A DNA stretch of 28,612 nt, from contig JASFYT010000099.1 of NCBI GenBank assembly GCA_045047085.1, positions 1 to 28,612 of the forward strand. The letters are read 5' to 3'. The DNA comes from GCA-2401155 sp045047085. Its GTDB lineage: Bacteria; Pseudomonadota; Alphaproteobacteria; Rhizobiales; Rhizobiaceae. Numbering within the stretch: position 1 is the first letter of the stretch; the number at the start of each line of letters is the position of its first letter. Under the pieces are notes generated by a model. It was given only the letters and a program-made list of their open reading frames with translations. It searched no databases and was not told where the DNA came from. Positions 13,918-21,956 of the stretch are shown here, piece after piece. The position numbers were made by a program, and so were the translations under genes.

Positions 13918-14535
13918 ATGGCCAGCGCCAAAAAGAACAATCGCAGACGCAAAGGCCGTGGCAGATTATCGGCCATGGAACAGTTGCCTTATGCCTGCGA
14001 TGAAATCATTGCATGGGCATCTAACGAGTTGCGCGACCGCGACCGCACCCAAACGGAAATCTATGAAGAGTTCAACACCAAGCTGGAAACGCTTCAAAAA
14101 GAGCATCGCGGCGAACTGGAATTCACCATTCCGAGCTTTTCGGCCTTCAATCGATATTCAATCAATCTGGCTGCCCTCACCCGCCGCCTAGAGCAAACCC
14201 GCGAAATTGCAGCGGCCATATCCAAACGGTTTGATGCAGAGGCCAGCGACGATCTGACATTGATTGCCGCCGAGGCGATCAAAACGCTGGTGTTCGAATT
14301 GCTGACGATGTCCGGTGAAGGCGGTGTCGATCCGAAGGGTGCAATGCAACTTGCTGCAGCTCTGCGAAATGCCACGCAGGCGCAAAGTGTTTCTACCGCT
14401 CGCCGTGATAAAATTGATAAACAGTTCACCGATCAAGTTGAAGAAGCTGTTGAAATCGCGGTGAAGGAAGGCGGCCTGTCGGCCAAGGCAGCAGAAGAAA
14501 TCATTGATAAGATTTTGAGTGTGCCCAAAAAATGA
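13918..14535 (+). CDS. DUF3486 protein, probable small terminase subunit
   Basis: A 205-aa protein of DUF3486, the Mu gp27 family. It opens with a basic segment (KKNNRRRKGRGRLSAMEQLP) typical of the family and continues with helical regions, including ETLQKEHRGELEFTIPSF. Placed directly before the large terminase, it is the expected DNA-recognition subunit of the packaging motor. The GGAGG 8 bases before ATG 13918 is strong. The C-terminus overlaps the next ATG. Confidence 0.85.
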   Translation: MASAKKNNRRRKGRGRLSAMEQLPYACDEIIAWASNELRDRDRTQTEIYEEFNTKLETLQKEHRGELEFTIPSFSAFNRYSINLAALTRRLEQTREIAAAISKRFDAEASDDLTLIAAEAIKTLVFELLTMSGEGGVDPKGAMQLAAALRNATQAQSVSTARRDKIDKQFTDQVEEAVEIAVKEGGLSAKAAEEIIDKILSVPKK

Positions 14536-16208
14536 GCATGATCACACCAAAAGAGGATTGGGCAGAACTTCGGCGTAAAAGCACAGAAGTCATGCCAGAG
14601 TTGGCTGAAAAGCTTGGCTTGACCAAAGTGCTTTTAGGCTATCAGGGACGAACAGTAAGACTGCTGGAAAGCGCCTGCCCGGTTCTGTTCATTGAAAAAT
14701 CCCGCCGCATTGGTTTGACTTGGGCTTTGGCCTCTTATGCAGTGTTACGAGCAGGTCGTGCGAGGTCTGCCGGTGGCATGGATGCCATGTACATTTCTTA
14801 TTCGCGGGAAATGACACTTGAGTTCATTGATGCCTGCGCCATGTGGGCAAAGGCATTTTCTGAAGCCGCGATGGAAATGCAGGAATTCCTCTTTGAAGAT
14901 AAGCACAAGGATGGCGACCAAAGCATTCAGGCTTTCCGCATTCGCTTTGATAGTGGTTTTGAAATCGTTGCATTGTCATCTGCTCCCCGATCTCTGCGCG
15001 GCAAACAGGGTCTGGTGATTATTGACGAGGCTGCATTCGTTGATAATTTAAAACAACTCCTCAAGGCCGCAATGGCGTTTTTGATGTGGGGTGGTCAGGT
15101 CGTAGTTTGCTCGACACACAATGGCACCGAGAATGAATTCAATATTCAGATACAAAAAATACTCGGCGGGACGTCTAAGTTTAAGCACCTTCGCATTGAT
15201 CTGGATGATGCCCTGAAGGATGGGCTCTACGAGCGCATTTGTCTTGTGACCGGAGTAGAGTGGACGCCAGAAGGTGAAGCCGAATGGCGAGACGATTTAC
15301 TTGGTTTTTATGGTGACAGTGCCGACGAAGAATTGTTCTGCATTCCGTCCCAAGGTTCTGGCTCTTGGCTATCCATGCCTCTGATTGAAAGCCGAATGAA
15401 CCTGCCCGGCCCAGTATTGCGGTTGGACCTGCCGAAAAACTATTTGCAATTGTCACAGGTGGAACGGGCCACTCTGCTTTCGCCCTTTATGCACGATCTT
15501 GAAGAGGCGTTGGACAAGCTCGACCTCGACAAGCAATATGCCCACGGGTTCGATTTCGGCCGGGTTTCCGATTTGACCGTATCCACACTGCTGTCAATTG
15601 AAACCAATATGGATCGCTCGGAAGCAATCACGGTCGAGCTGCGCGGTGTTCCCGGTAATGAGCAGAAAATGATTGTGGCCTTGATGTTGAACCATGTACG
15701 CCATCGTTTGGTGGGTGCAGCATTCGATGCTACCGGCATGGGCTGGACTGTGGCAGAAGATATGGGCCGGTTGTTTGGCCTGCGAGAGAAAGAAGAAAGC
15801 ACCGGTTTGGTGATGGCAATTCACTTTAGCCAGGAGTGGTACAGAATTAACATGCCGCCCGTGAAAGTGGCCTTCGAAGATTGCGCAATTCATCTTATTG
15901 AAGATCGCGAACACGCAACCGATTTGCACATTGCAAAAGTCATTCGGGGAATTCCCAGAGTGCCAGATGTTCGAACCGGAGAAGGCGATAAAAAGCGACA
16001 TGGCGATTTTACCGTTGCACTGGCGCTGGCCTATTATGCCAGCCGCATGGCTTGGCATGAATATAGCTATGAAGCGCCAAACCTGCCCGGTCGATCATCC
16101 AGTCAGAGCCGTGACGAGAAATTCAACAATTCAGATTACGACGATGATTTTGCGGCTCGTGATCCCTATTCAACGCCACTCGGCGCAACCATACGCGGAG
16201 GATTTTAG
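14532..16208 (+). CDS. Large terminase subunit (Mu gp28-like)
   Basis: A 558-aa packaging motor. The ATPase domain (about 30-270) has the family's degenerate Walker A (EKSRRIGLTW, 55-64), Walker B (GLVIIDEAAF, 160-169, with Asp165-Glu166) and coupling motif (VVVCSTHNG, 190-198). The nuclease domain has three candidate metal-binding acids: Asp341 (HGFDFGRVSD), Asp399 (GAAFDATGMGW) and Asp492 (RHGDFTVALA). Mu packages headful DNA together with flanking host sequence, and the same is expected here. It overlaps its upstream partner by 4 bases. Confidence 0.95.
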   Translation: MSMITPKEDWAELRRKSTEVMPELAEKLGLTKVLLGYQGRTVRLLESACPVLFIEKSRRIGLTWALASYAVLRAGRARSAGGMDAMYISYSREMTLEFIDACAMWAKAFSEAAMEMQEFLFEDKHKDGDQSIQAFRIRFDSGFEIVALSSAPRSLRGKQGLVIIDEAAFVDNLKQLLKAAMAFLMWGGQVVVCSTHNGTENEFNIQIQKILGGTSKFKHLRIDLDDALKDGLYERICLVTGVEWTPEGEAEWRDDLLGFYGDSADEELFCIPSQGSGSWLSMPLIESRMNLPGPVLRLDLPKNYLQLSQVERATLLSPFMHDLEEALDKLDLDKQYAHGFDFGRVSDLTVSTLLSIETNMDRSEAITVELRGVPGNEQKMIVALMLNHVRHRLVGAAFDATGMGWTVAEDMGRLFGLREKEESTGLVMAIHFSQEWYRINMPPVKVAFEDCAIHLIEDREHATDLHIAKVIRGIPRVPDVRTGEGDKKRHGDFTVALALAYYASRMAWHEYSYEAPNLPGRSSSQSRDEKFNNSDYDDDFAARDPYSTPLGATIRGGF

Positions 16209-16210
16209 CA

Positions 16211-17788
16211 ATGGCCACCTATGCAGGCATTACCGATAAATGGGGTAATGAGATTGAAAAAGATACCCTGTCCGAAGAAATTGCAGGCCCGACCGTTTCC
16301 GGCATTCGTTCGCCCCTCACCTCATATCCCGGTGACAATCTCAATCCTGAAAAACTTGGCCAAATTCTGAAAGCTGCAGATGCTGGCGATCCAATTCAGT
16401 ATTTGGAACTTGCCGAAACCATGGAAGAGCGCGACCCGCATTATGTGGGTGTTCTTGGCACACGTAAGCGGTCAGTTTGCCAGTTGGAAATTACAGTTGA
16501 AGAATATAGCAACGATGCACTGCACATTGAACAGGCGGAACGGGTGCGCGAATGGCTCAAACGTGACGAGCTCGAAGATGAGGCATTTGATATTCTTGAT
16601 GCTGTCGGCAAGGGTTATTCGTTCACGGAAATTATCTGGGATAGTTCGAGCGGACAGTGGGAACCCAAAAGACTTGAGTTCCGCGATCCGCGCTGGTTCC
16701 GCTTTGACAGGAAAGATGGCAGGTCGCCGCTCTTAATTGAAGAGAGTGGCGCAGAACGTCCCCTGCCCGCCTTTAAGTTTATCCAGCATATCATCCGGGC
16801 CAAATCCGGCATCACTGTTCGATCAGGCATTGCACGGGCTGTGGCATGGACGTGGATGTTTGGAATGTTCAACCAGCGTGACTGGACGATCTTCACGCAA
16901 AACTATGGCCAGCCAATTCGTGTCGGTAAATACGGCCAGAATGCCACCAAGGAAGATCGGGCGACATTGCTTCGCGCAGTTACCAATATTGCCAGCGATT
17001 GTGCGGCTATCATTCCAGAAAGCATGCTGCTTGAATTCATTGAAAGCAAAACCGGTTCGACCAGCTTGTCGCTCTATAAAGATCGTGCCGACTGGCTGAA
17101 CCATCAAATATCCAAAGCAGTGCTTGGCCAGACTGCCACCACGGATGCCATTGCCGGTGGCCATGCGGTCGGGCAGGAACACCGGCAAGTTCAGGAAGAT
17201 ATTGAACGCGCTGATGCCAAGGGCCTTGCCAGCGTCTTAAACCGTGATCTTGTTGCCCCATGGATGATGCTGGAATACGGGCAGGAAAAAGAACATCCGA
17301 GAATTAAGATTGGCAGAGCGGATCAAACCGATGTCAAACAGGTTGTGGACGCAGTAACAAAGCTCGTTCCACTTGGTTTGAAAATCGGTCAAAACCAGAT
17401 GCGTGAGATTGTCGGAGTTGGTGCGCCGGATGAAAAAGACGAATTGTTATCCACACCGGCAACAAAGGCCAATCCATCAAAAGAGCAGGAAGACGACGAA
17501 CCGGCAACCGAAGCTCTTGCTGCCGAAGTCAGCGACCGCACTGATCCAACCAACCCAGCCGATGCAATCAGCCGGGCTGGCCGTGAAGCTGCCGAACCTT
17601 CAATTGATGATTTACTGGCTACCATGAAAGAAATTATCGATAGCACAGACACACTGGAAGAAGCCGCTGAATTAATCCGGGCAGCACTTGAAAAAGATGT
17701 GCCTCTTGCTGATCTGGAAGATGCCATGCGCCAAGCTTTGCTATTGGCCGAGTTGACAGGCCGGGCAGAAATGCAGTCAGATATTTAA
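16211..17788 (+). CDS. Portal protein (Mu gp29-like, DUF935)
   Basis: A 525-aa DUF935-type portal, forming the ring through which DNA enters the head. Family marks include an N-terminal segment (GIRSPLTSYPGDNLNPEKLG), a central VGVLGTRKRSVCQLEITVEE region, and RDWTIFTQNYGQPIRVGKYG, which is highly typical. Residues from about 415 onwards form an acidic, Glu/Ala/Asp-rich C-terminus (KEQEDDEPATEALAAEVSDR) ending in helical repeats. It starts two bases after the terminase stop with a GCGGAGG site about 10 bases upstream. Confidence 0.95.
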   Translation: MATYAGITDKWGNEIEKDTLSEEIAGPTVSGIRSPLTSYPGDNLNPEKLGQILKAADAGDPIQYLELAETMEERDPHYVGVLGTRKRSVCQLEITVEEYSNDALHIEQAERVREWLKRDELEDEAFDILDAVGKGYSFTEIIWDSSSGQWEPKRLEFRDPRWFRFDRKDGRSPLLIEESGAERPLPAFKFIQHIIRAKSGITVRSGIARAVAWTWMFGMFNQRDWTIFTQNYGQPIRVGKYGQNATKEDRATLLRAVTNIASDCAAIIPESMLLEFIESKTGSTSLSLYKDRADWLNHQISKAVLGQTATTDAIAGGHAVGQEHRQVQEDIERADAKGLASVLNRDLVAPWMMLEYGQEKEHPRIKIGRADQTDVKQVVDAVTKLVPLGLKIGQNQMREIVGVGAPDEKDELLSTPATKANPSKEQEDDEPATEALAAEVSDRTDPTNPADAISRAGREAAEPSIDDLLATMKEIIDSTDTLEEAAELIRAALEKDVPLADLEDAMRQALLLAELTGRAEMQSDI

Positions 17789-18469
17789 ATGGCCAATTTC
17801 CAGCCCACCGAAGCAATCGAATTTTTAAAGCAGCGTTTGGCCTTGCCCGATGAAGTCTGGCAGGCATTGATTGAACAAGTGGATGCAGCTGCTCGCTCAC
17901 GCGCATTAGATATGTCTCGCTCCATGCATGAAGACATTTTGAAGGCCATTCAAAAGGCGCTCGAAGAAGGAACAACCAAGGAGATGTTCCGCAAAGAATT
18001 TGACCGAATAAGCAGGTCGCGTGGCTGGAAAGGTGATAATGAGGGTGGTTATAGATCAAACCTCGTTTTCCGCACCCAGACCAGCCAAGCCATGGCATCG
18101 GGACGCTGGCAGACAATCCAGCGCGTAAAGAAACGGTTCCCATATCTACGCTATGTGACGGTCGGAGATCATCGGGTACGAAAAGAACATCTGGCATGGC
18201 ACGATACAATTTTGCCAGTGGACCATCCGTGGTGGCTGACCCATTACCCACCCAACGGATTTAATTGCCGTTGCCGGATCATGCAGTTGAACGATAGCTT
18301 GATGAAGCGTTTTGGTTTCGAGGTGAGCGAACAAGCGCCGCCGATGAATGTTGTGGAGCAGATTGTGCGTGACGGGAATGAATATAAGAAAGTCAGCACC
18401 CCTCAAGGCATCGATCCGGGCTTTGCCTATAATGCGGGCGAACGTGGGCTGCTTTTGCTGAAAAAATAG
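17789..18469 (+). CDS. F: Mu F-like minor head protein
   Basis: A 226-aa protein of the Mu F / SPP1 gp7 minor-head family, thought to act inside or at the portal during DNA ejection or head morphogenesis. Diagnostic are RVKKRFPYLRYVTVGDHRVR, HLAWHDTILPVDHPWW and PPNGFNCRCRIMQLND, which bears the conserved NCRC motif. It is shorter than Mu F because the C-terminal extension is missing. The ATG follows the portal stop with no gap. After it comes the long non-coding centre. Confidence 0.92.
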   Translation: MANFQPTEAIEFLKQRLALPDEVWQALIEQVDAAARSRALDMSRSMHEDILKAIQKALEEGTTKEMFRKEFDRISRSRGWKGDNEGGYRSNLVFRTQTSQAMASGRWQTIQRVKKRFPYLRYVTVGDHRVRKEHLAWHDTILPVDHPWWLTHYPPNGFNCRCRIMQLNDSLMKRFGFEVSEQAPPMNVVEQIVRDGNEYKKVSTPQGIDPGFAYNAGERGLLLLKK

Positions 18470-18553
18470 TAGTTTTGGGAAAATCGACACAATTGCGCAC
18501 AGGCTGCAACGAACCCGCTCTCAAGTGCCATCATACCAAACACGATTGCACCA

Positions 18554-18573
18554 TGCCTCAAATTGCCTCAAAT
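18554..18573. repeat. Tandem 10-bp repeat
   Basis: Two adjacent exact copies of TGCCTCAAAT in the central gap, with a partly inverted match TGAGGCA at 18680-18686. This may be a protein-binding site; no family of such sites is recognised. Confidence 0.5.
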
Positions 18574-18699
18574 GTGCTTCGAAAGCGATTTGATAGCTGG
18601 ATGTGAGGTTGATTTCTGGAATTTCTGATAATTTGCCGAATTCTGCCCTCAACAGGCAAAATCAATGAACTGTCAAAAATGAGGCAATCCCCATGAAAC

Positions 18700-18738
18700 A
18701 GATCTCGCAATCAATTTAAAATGCATTTAGATCTCGCA
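18700..18738. repeat. Direct 10-bp repeats AGATCTCGCA
   Basis: Exact copies at 18700-18709 and 18729-18738, starting 29 bp apart, each containing the palindrome AGATCT. The second abuts the ATCGCC/GGCGAT hairpin. Their role is unknown; paired sites in an otherwise empty central region suggest protein binding. Confidence 0.5.
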
Positions 18739-18850
18739 TCGCCAAAAACGGCGATAAGATATGATGCCAATTTGAAACGGTTGCGCATTTTGCCGCTATC
18801 GCTTATCTCTGACCTGACCAAATTTCCCACCCAGACCATTTGATATCGAT

Positions 18851-18880
18851 CTAACCCACGCACCTGCGTGGGCGGTATGG
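18851..18880 (+). promoter_or_regulatory. Late-promoter element, copy 2 (head operon)
   Basis: Second copy of the 30-bp element: dyad CCCACGC-N4-GCGTGGG at 18855-18872 followed by CGGTATGG, differing from copy 1 at 2 of 30 positions. It lies 28 bp before the protease/scaffold gene, the position of PI in Mu. If the -10 were TATGGT (18876-18881) the leader would be about 20 nt. If the -10 lies about 45 bases into the element, near TAATTC (18896-18901), the mRNA would be nearly leaderless. Confidence 0.65.
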
Positions 18881-18908
18881 TTTTGGGATTTGCCGTAATT
18901 CTTGCGGC

Positions 18909-19982
18909 ATGTACTTCACGCACCTACTTAATTCAGCAATACCGACAACCTTCGCCCAATCCGGTGATTGGATGTTGATTGTGCCTGCCGGTGATTTCTC
19001 TGCTCGTGATGGTCGCCAGTTCAAAGCCGGTGGTTTGGCGGTGATGAATGCAATCGTTGAGCGTACCCTTGCCCGTGCCGCCAATACCGAGCTGATGGTT
19101 GATTACGACCATCAGGGGTTGGCTGTCGCAAAAGGGCAAGGCGGCAATGCAAAAGCGGCTGGCTGGATTAAGAAGCTCGAAGCTCGCGAAGATGGCATTT
19201 ACGCATTGGTTCAATGGACTGATACAGCAAGGTCCGAGATCAAAGCTGGCCAATATCGCTACATTTCTCCGCTGTTGACCGCAGACAAAGACCATCAAAT
19301 TGAAGTCATACACAACATCGCCCTAGTCAATATGCCTGCGCTCGATCTCGAAGCGATTGCTGCAGCAGCAGAACTCAACCCAGAAAACAAGGAAAATGAC
19401 ATGCTTAAAGCAATCGCCAAGAAACTCGGCCTGAAAGAAGATGCAACCGAAGCTGAAATTATGGCTGCAATCGGGAAACTGAAGTCACCCGAAAAAACCG
19501 AGGCAATGAATGCGGAGCTGATCGCTGAAACTCTCAAGCCGGTTGCACTTGCTGCTGGCCTTGATGAAGATGCTGACGGTGAAGCGGTTGTTACGGCTAT
19601 CAACGCTTTGGCCGAAGATACTGGTGACGGAACGACGATTGCTGCTCTGCAAACTGAACTTTCTAGCGCCACCAAAAAATTCAATACGCTTTCCGATACT
19701 ATCACCACTGATAAAGCAGAAGCATTTGTCGATGGTGCAATTAAGGCTGGCCATGTCGGTGTGAAGCCGATGCGCGATCATTACGTCAAGCGCCACAAAC
19801 TGAATGCTGCTGATGTTGAGCTGGAAATCAACGCCATGCCGATCATGGGCGATACGGAAACGACCATTCTGCCACCAAAGGGCGATACCCATGCTCTTTC
19901 GGCCAGCGACAGTCAGGTGATCGCGCAGATGGGGCTTTCAACCGACGACTTCAAGAAGACCGTCGAAGCCGAAACCGCTTAA
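18909..19982 (+). CDS. I: Mu I-like phage protease/scaffold
   Basis: A 357-aa protein of the Mu I family: a prohead protease fused to scaffold. The protease part (about 1-160) shows WMLIVPAGDFSARDGR, VDYDHQG with candidate catalytic His68, and YRYISPLLTAD with candidate Ser120. The C-terminal part is helical, Ala/Glu-rich scaffold. The start ATG 18909 has no good ribosome site, which is unusual and may reflect a very short late leader. It is the first gene of the head operon downstream of late element 2. Confidence 0.9.
   Translation: MYFTHLLNSAIPTTFAQSGDWMLIVPAGDFSARDGRQFKAGGLAVMNAIVERTLARAANTELMVDYDHQGLAVAKGQGGNAKAAGWIKKLEAREDGIYALVQWTDTARSEIKAGQYRYISPLLTADKDHQIEVIHNIALVNMPALDLEAIAAAAELNPENKENDMLKAIAKKLGLKEDATEAEIMAAIGKLKSPEKTEAMNAELIAETLKPVALAAGLDEDADGEAVVTAINALAEDTGDGTTIAALQTELSSATKKFNTLSDTITTDKAEAFVDGAIKAGHVGVKPMRDHYVKRHKLNAADVELEINAMPIMGDTETTILPPKGDTHALSASDSQVIAQMGLSTDDFKKTVEAETA
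19401..19982 (+). CDS. Nested in-frame scaffold (Mu Z-like)
   Basis: An internal ATG at residue 165 of the protease gene has an AAGGA site (19389-19393) 7 bases upstream, giving a 193-aa scaffold-only protein starting MLKAIAKKLGLKEDATEAEI. In Mu the scaffold Z is made from an internal start of gene I, so the same dual product is expected. The start coincides with the end of the protease domain and beginning of helical scaffold. Confidence 0.72.
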   Translation: MLKAIAKKLGLKEDATEAEIMAAIGKLKSPEKTEAMNAELIAETLKPVALAAGLDEDADGEAVVTAINALAEDTGDGTTIAALQTELSSATKKFNTLSDTITTDKAEAFVDGAIKAGHVGVKPMRDHYVKRHKLNAADVELEINAMPIMGDTETTILPPKGDTHALSASDSQVIAQMGLSTDDFKKTVEAETA

Positions 19983-19992
19983 CCCCAAATCA

Positions 19993-20018
19993 TTTAATCA
20001 GCCCGGACAACCCGGCAC
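19993..20018 (+). other. Intergenic TTTAATC module after protease gene
   Basis: TTTAATC (19993-19999) is followed by a GC-rich segment with short self-complementarity (CCGG, ACAAC, CCGG). It is one of three similar spacers after the stops of the protease, cement and major head genes. Possible mRNA-processing or stability element; the pairing here is the weakest of the three. Confidence 0.35.
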
Positions 20019-20054
20019 GGATATTCCGATCAACAGTCCAAGGAGACTATCAAA

Positions 20055-20468
20055 ATGACCGCACTCACCAAAGACAGGGCCACAGCGGCGCAACTTGGCG
20101 ACAATCAAGAGCACCCGGTTCTGGCAGCAACGATTGTATATGGCGGTTCTATCGCCTGTCTCAATGCGGCTGGCTGGTTGGTTCCGGGAGCAACTGCAAC
20201 CACGCTAACAACTGCTGGTCGTTGTGAAAGCCGAGCAGATAATTCTGCTGGTGCCAATGGCGACATTAACGTTCAGGTCAAAAAAGGGATTTTCCCATTT
20301 GCCAACTCTGCTGCAGCGGACGAAATCACCCGCGCCGAGATCGGCGACGATTGTTACATCGTAGATGATCAAACGGTCGCAAAAACCGATGGCACCTCCA
20401 CCCGCTCTGTTGCCGGAAAAATCGTGCAGCTCGATAGCCATGGCGTTTGGGTAGCTCTCGGCATTTAA
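20055..20468 (+). CDS. Capsid cement/decoration protein
   Basis: A 137-aa small beta-rich protein typical of head decoration proteins in Mu-like and related phages: MTALTKDRATAAQLGDN, GGSIACLNAAGWLVPGA, GIFPFANS, RAEIGDDCYIVDDQTVAKTD, GKIVQLDSHGVWVALG. The 'VDDQTVAKT' segment is strongly conserved in such proteins. It lies between protease and major head, where cement proteins are usually encoded, and would sit on the capsid surface. AGGAG precedes the ATG at proper distance. Mu itself has no close equivalent in this position. Confidence 0.8.
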   Translation: MTALTKDRATAAQLGDNQEHPVLAATIVYGGSIACLNAAGWLVPGATATTLTTAGRCESRADNSAGANGDINVQVKKGIFPFANSAAADEITRAEIGDDCYIVDDQTVAKTDGTSTRSVAGKIVQLDSHGVWVALGI

Positions 20469-20469
20469 T

Positions 20470-20508
20470 TTTAATCGGCCTGACTGGGTCACTGGCCAGA
20501 ACCGGCCA
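20470..20508 (+). other. Intergenic TTTAATC module after cement gene
   Basis: TTTAATC (20470-20476) is followed by a hairpin TGGCC/GGCCA (20493-20497 with 20504-20508, loop 6). It is the second of three equivalent spacers in the head module. No U run follows, so termination is unlikely; a role in RNA stability or processing is inferred. Confidence 0.4.
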
Positions 20509-20528
20509 CACAAAAACAGGAACATCAC

Positions 20529-21422
20529 ATGCTTATCAACACATCCTCTCTCGACAGCCTTCGCAAGGGTTTCAGCACTGCTTTTGCCAATGGACTTGGT
20601 CAGGCTGAAAATACTTATGACCGGATTGCCACAACGGTTCCCTCATCCACGAGCGAAAACAAATATGGCTGGCTTGGCAAAATGCCAAATATGCGCGAGT
20701 GGATCGGCCCGCGTAGCGTGGAAAATATCGCAGAACATGATTATGCGATCAAAAATAAAAAGTTTGAGCTGACCCTTGGTGTTGCCAGCGATGATATCCA
20801 AGACGACAATCTGGGTGTTTATGCGCCACTGTTCACCGAAATGGGTGCAGCGACTGCTGCACATCCGAACATGTTGGTTTATGCCGCCCTGTCCGCTGGC
20901 TTTTCTACCCTATGTTATGACGGCCAGAATTTCTTTGATACCGATCACCCGGTGCTTGATGCAAACAAGAATGAAATCTCTGTTGCCAACACCGATGGCG
21001 GCGGCGGCACTCCTTGGTTCCTTTTGTCCACCAAACGCTCTCTCAAGCCGCTCTTGTATCAGGAACGCCAAAAGGCAGTCTTTACGGCGCGTGACCGCCT
21101 TGATGATAGCAATGTGTTCAATCTCGACGAATATCATTATGGCGTCAAAAGCCGCTGCAATGTGGGCTATGGCTTCTGGCAAATGGCATGGGGTTCAAAA
21201 CAGACATTGAACAAGGCCAATTATGCCATTGGTCGCCAAGGCCTGATGGGCATGAAGGGCGACTACGACCGCCCATTGGGCATCATGCCTGATTTGCTGG
21301 TTGTCCCGCCATCCCTCGAAGGTCAGGCACTGGAAATCCTGAATGCAGAACGTGATGCAGCTGGTGCCACCAATGTTTACAAGGGCACCGCCGAGCTTCT
21401 CGTTTCTCCATGGCTCGCCTGA
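20529..21422 (+). CDS. T: Major head (capsid) protein, Mu T-like
   Basis: A 297-aa HK97-fold capsid protein of the Mu T family. Typical segments are MLINTSSLDSLRKGFSTAF at the N-terminus, FDTDHPVLDANKNEISVAN, and the C-terminal PDLLVVPPSLEGQALEILNA with VYKGTAELLVSPWLA. The protein forms the icosahedral shell, with scaffold and protease acting before maturation. A GGAACATCAC spacer gives a weak but usable ribosome site before ATG 20529. Confidence 0.95.
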   Translation: MLINTSSLDSLRKGFSTAFANGLGQAENTYDRIATTVPSSTSENKYGWLGKMPNMREWIGPRSVENIAEHDYAIKNKKFELTLGVASDDIQDDNLGVYAPLFTEMGAATAAHPNMLVYAALSAGFSTLCYDGQNFFDTDHPVLDANKNEISVANTDGGGGTPWFLLSTKRSLKPLLYQERQKAVFTARDRLDDSNVFNLDEYHYGVKSRCNVGYGFWQMAWGSKQTLNKANYAIGRQGLMGMKGDYDRPLGIMPDLLVVPPSLEGQALEILNAERDAAGATNVYKGTAELLVSPWLA

Positions 21423-21431
21423 TCCTAAATC

Positions 21432-21461
21432 TTTAATCCAGTTCCGGCCCATGTGGCCGGA
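21432..21461 (+). other. Intergenic TTTAATC module after major head gene
   Basis: TTTAATC (21432-21438) is followed by a perfect 7-bp hairpin TCCGGCC/GGCCGGA (21443-21449 with 21455-21461, loop 5), then a smaller GCCTT/AAGGC inverted repeat. It lacks a U run. It may set expression of the capsid gene relative to downstream genes. This is the third copy of the module. Confidence 0.45.
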
Positions 21462-21492
21462 GCCAATGCCTTGAAGGCAAGGGAACAAGACT

Positions 21493-21951
21493 ATGAATGC
21501 TCAAGAGAAAAAGAAACTGGTGGGTCTGGAAAATGCAGCCACCGCCGCATTTGAAGACAAGAAAGCTGCTGACCTAGTGTTGAGCAAAGCTAAGGGTGAT
21601 GATGTGCAGACCGCGAAGGATATGTTGGTAGAAGCTACAAAAACATTTGATGCAGCTGATACTAAATATCAGGATTACCTGAAAGTAATTCAGGTGCGTG
21701 AAGAAAAGAAATCAACATCGAGCAACGACAATTCCGGCGATGCTTCAGCAGTAAAAACCAAAGCGAAAACAGAGCCGAAAAAAAAAGCGGCGTCCAAAGG
21801 TAAGATGATCACTGTCACCGCCTTTGCAGATCGCCGCCGTGCCGGTCGTTCTTTTGCTAAGGGCCAGCCTGTCGATATCCCATTTGATGAATTGGGCGAA
21901 GGTGAGTTTGACGCTTTGGATAATGATCCGGTGCTTGCAGTCTCTGAATAG
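21493..21951 (+). CDS. HI1506-related (Mu gp35-like) head-tail region protein
   Basis: A 152-aa protein. The N-terminal half is a charged helical region with a Lys/Glu-rich linker (about 70-103). The C-terminal 50 residues match the Mu gp35/HI1506 domain: ITVTAFADRRRAGRSFAKG, then DELGEGEFDALDNDPVL. In Mu-like phages this protein follows the major head gene; its role is unknown but it is structural in context. A AAGGGAACAAGACT stretch supplies the ribosome site for ATG 21493. Confidence 0.78.
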   Translation: MNAQEKKKLVGLENAATAAFEDKKAADLVLSKAKGDDVQTAKDMLVEATKTFDAADTKYQDYLKVIQVREEKKSTSSNDNSGDASAVKTKAKTEPKKKAASKGKMITVTAFADRRRAGRSFAKGQPVDIPFDELGEGEFDALDNDPVLAVSE

Positions 21952-21956
21952 AGTTT

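Larger units (their letters stand above)
18470..18850. other. 381-bp gene-free central region
   Basis: No convincing gene lies on either strand; the best minus-strand frame (18711-18923) has no support and crosses the late element. Structure seen: tandem TGCCTCAAAT at 18554-18563 and 18564-18573, a TGAGGCA at 18680-18686, direct repeats AGATCTCGCA at 18700-18709 and 18729-18738, and a hairpin with ATCGCC/GGCGAT arms (18738-18755). Position between F and I matches the interval of Mu's strong gyrase site, which lies near the centre of the Mu genome. A centre near 18.6 kb would fit a genome of about 37 kb starting at position 1. Confidence 0.5.
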
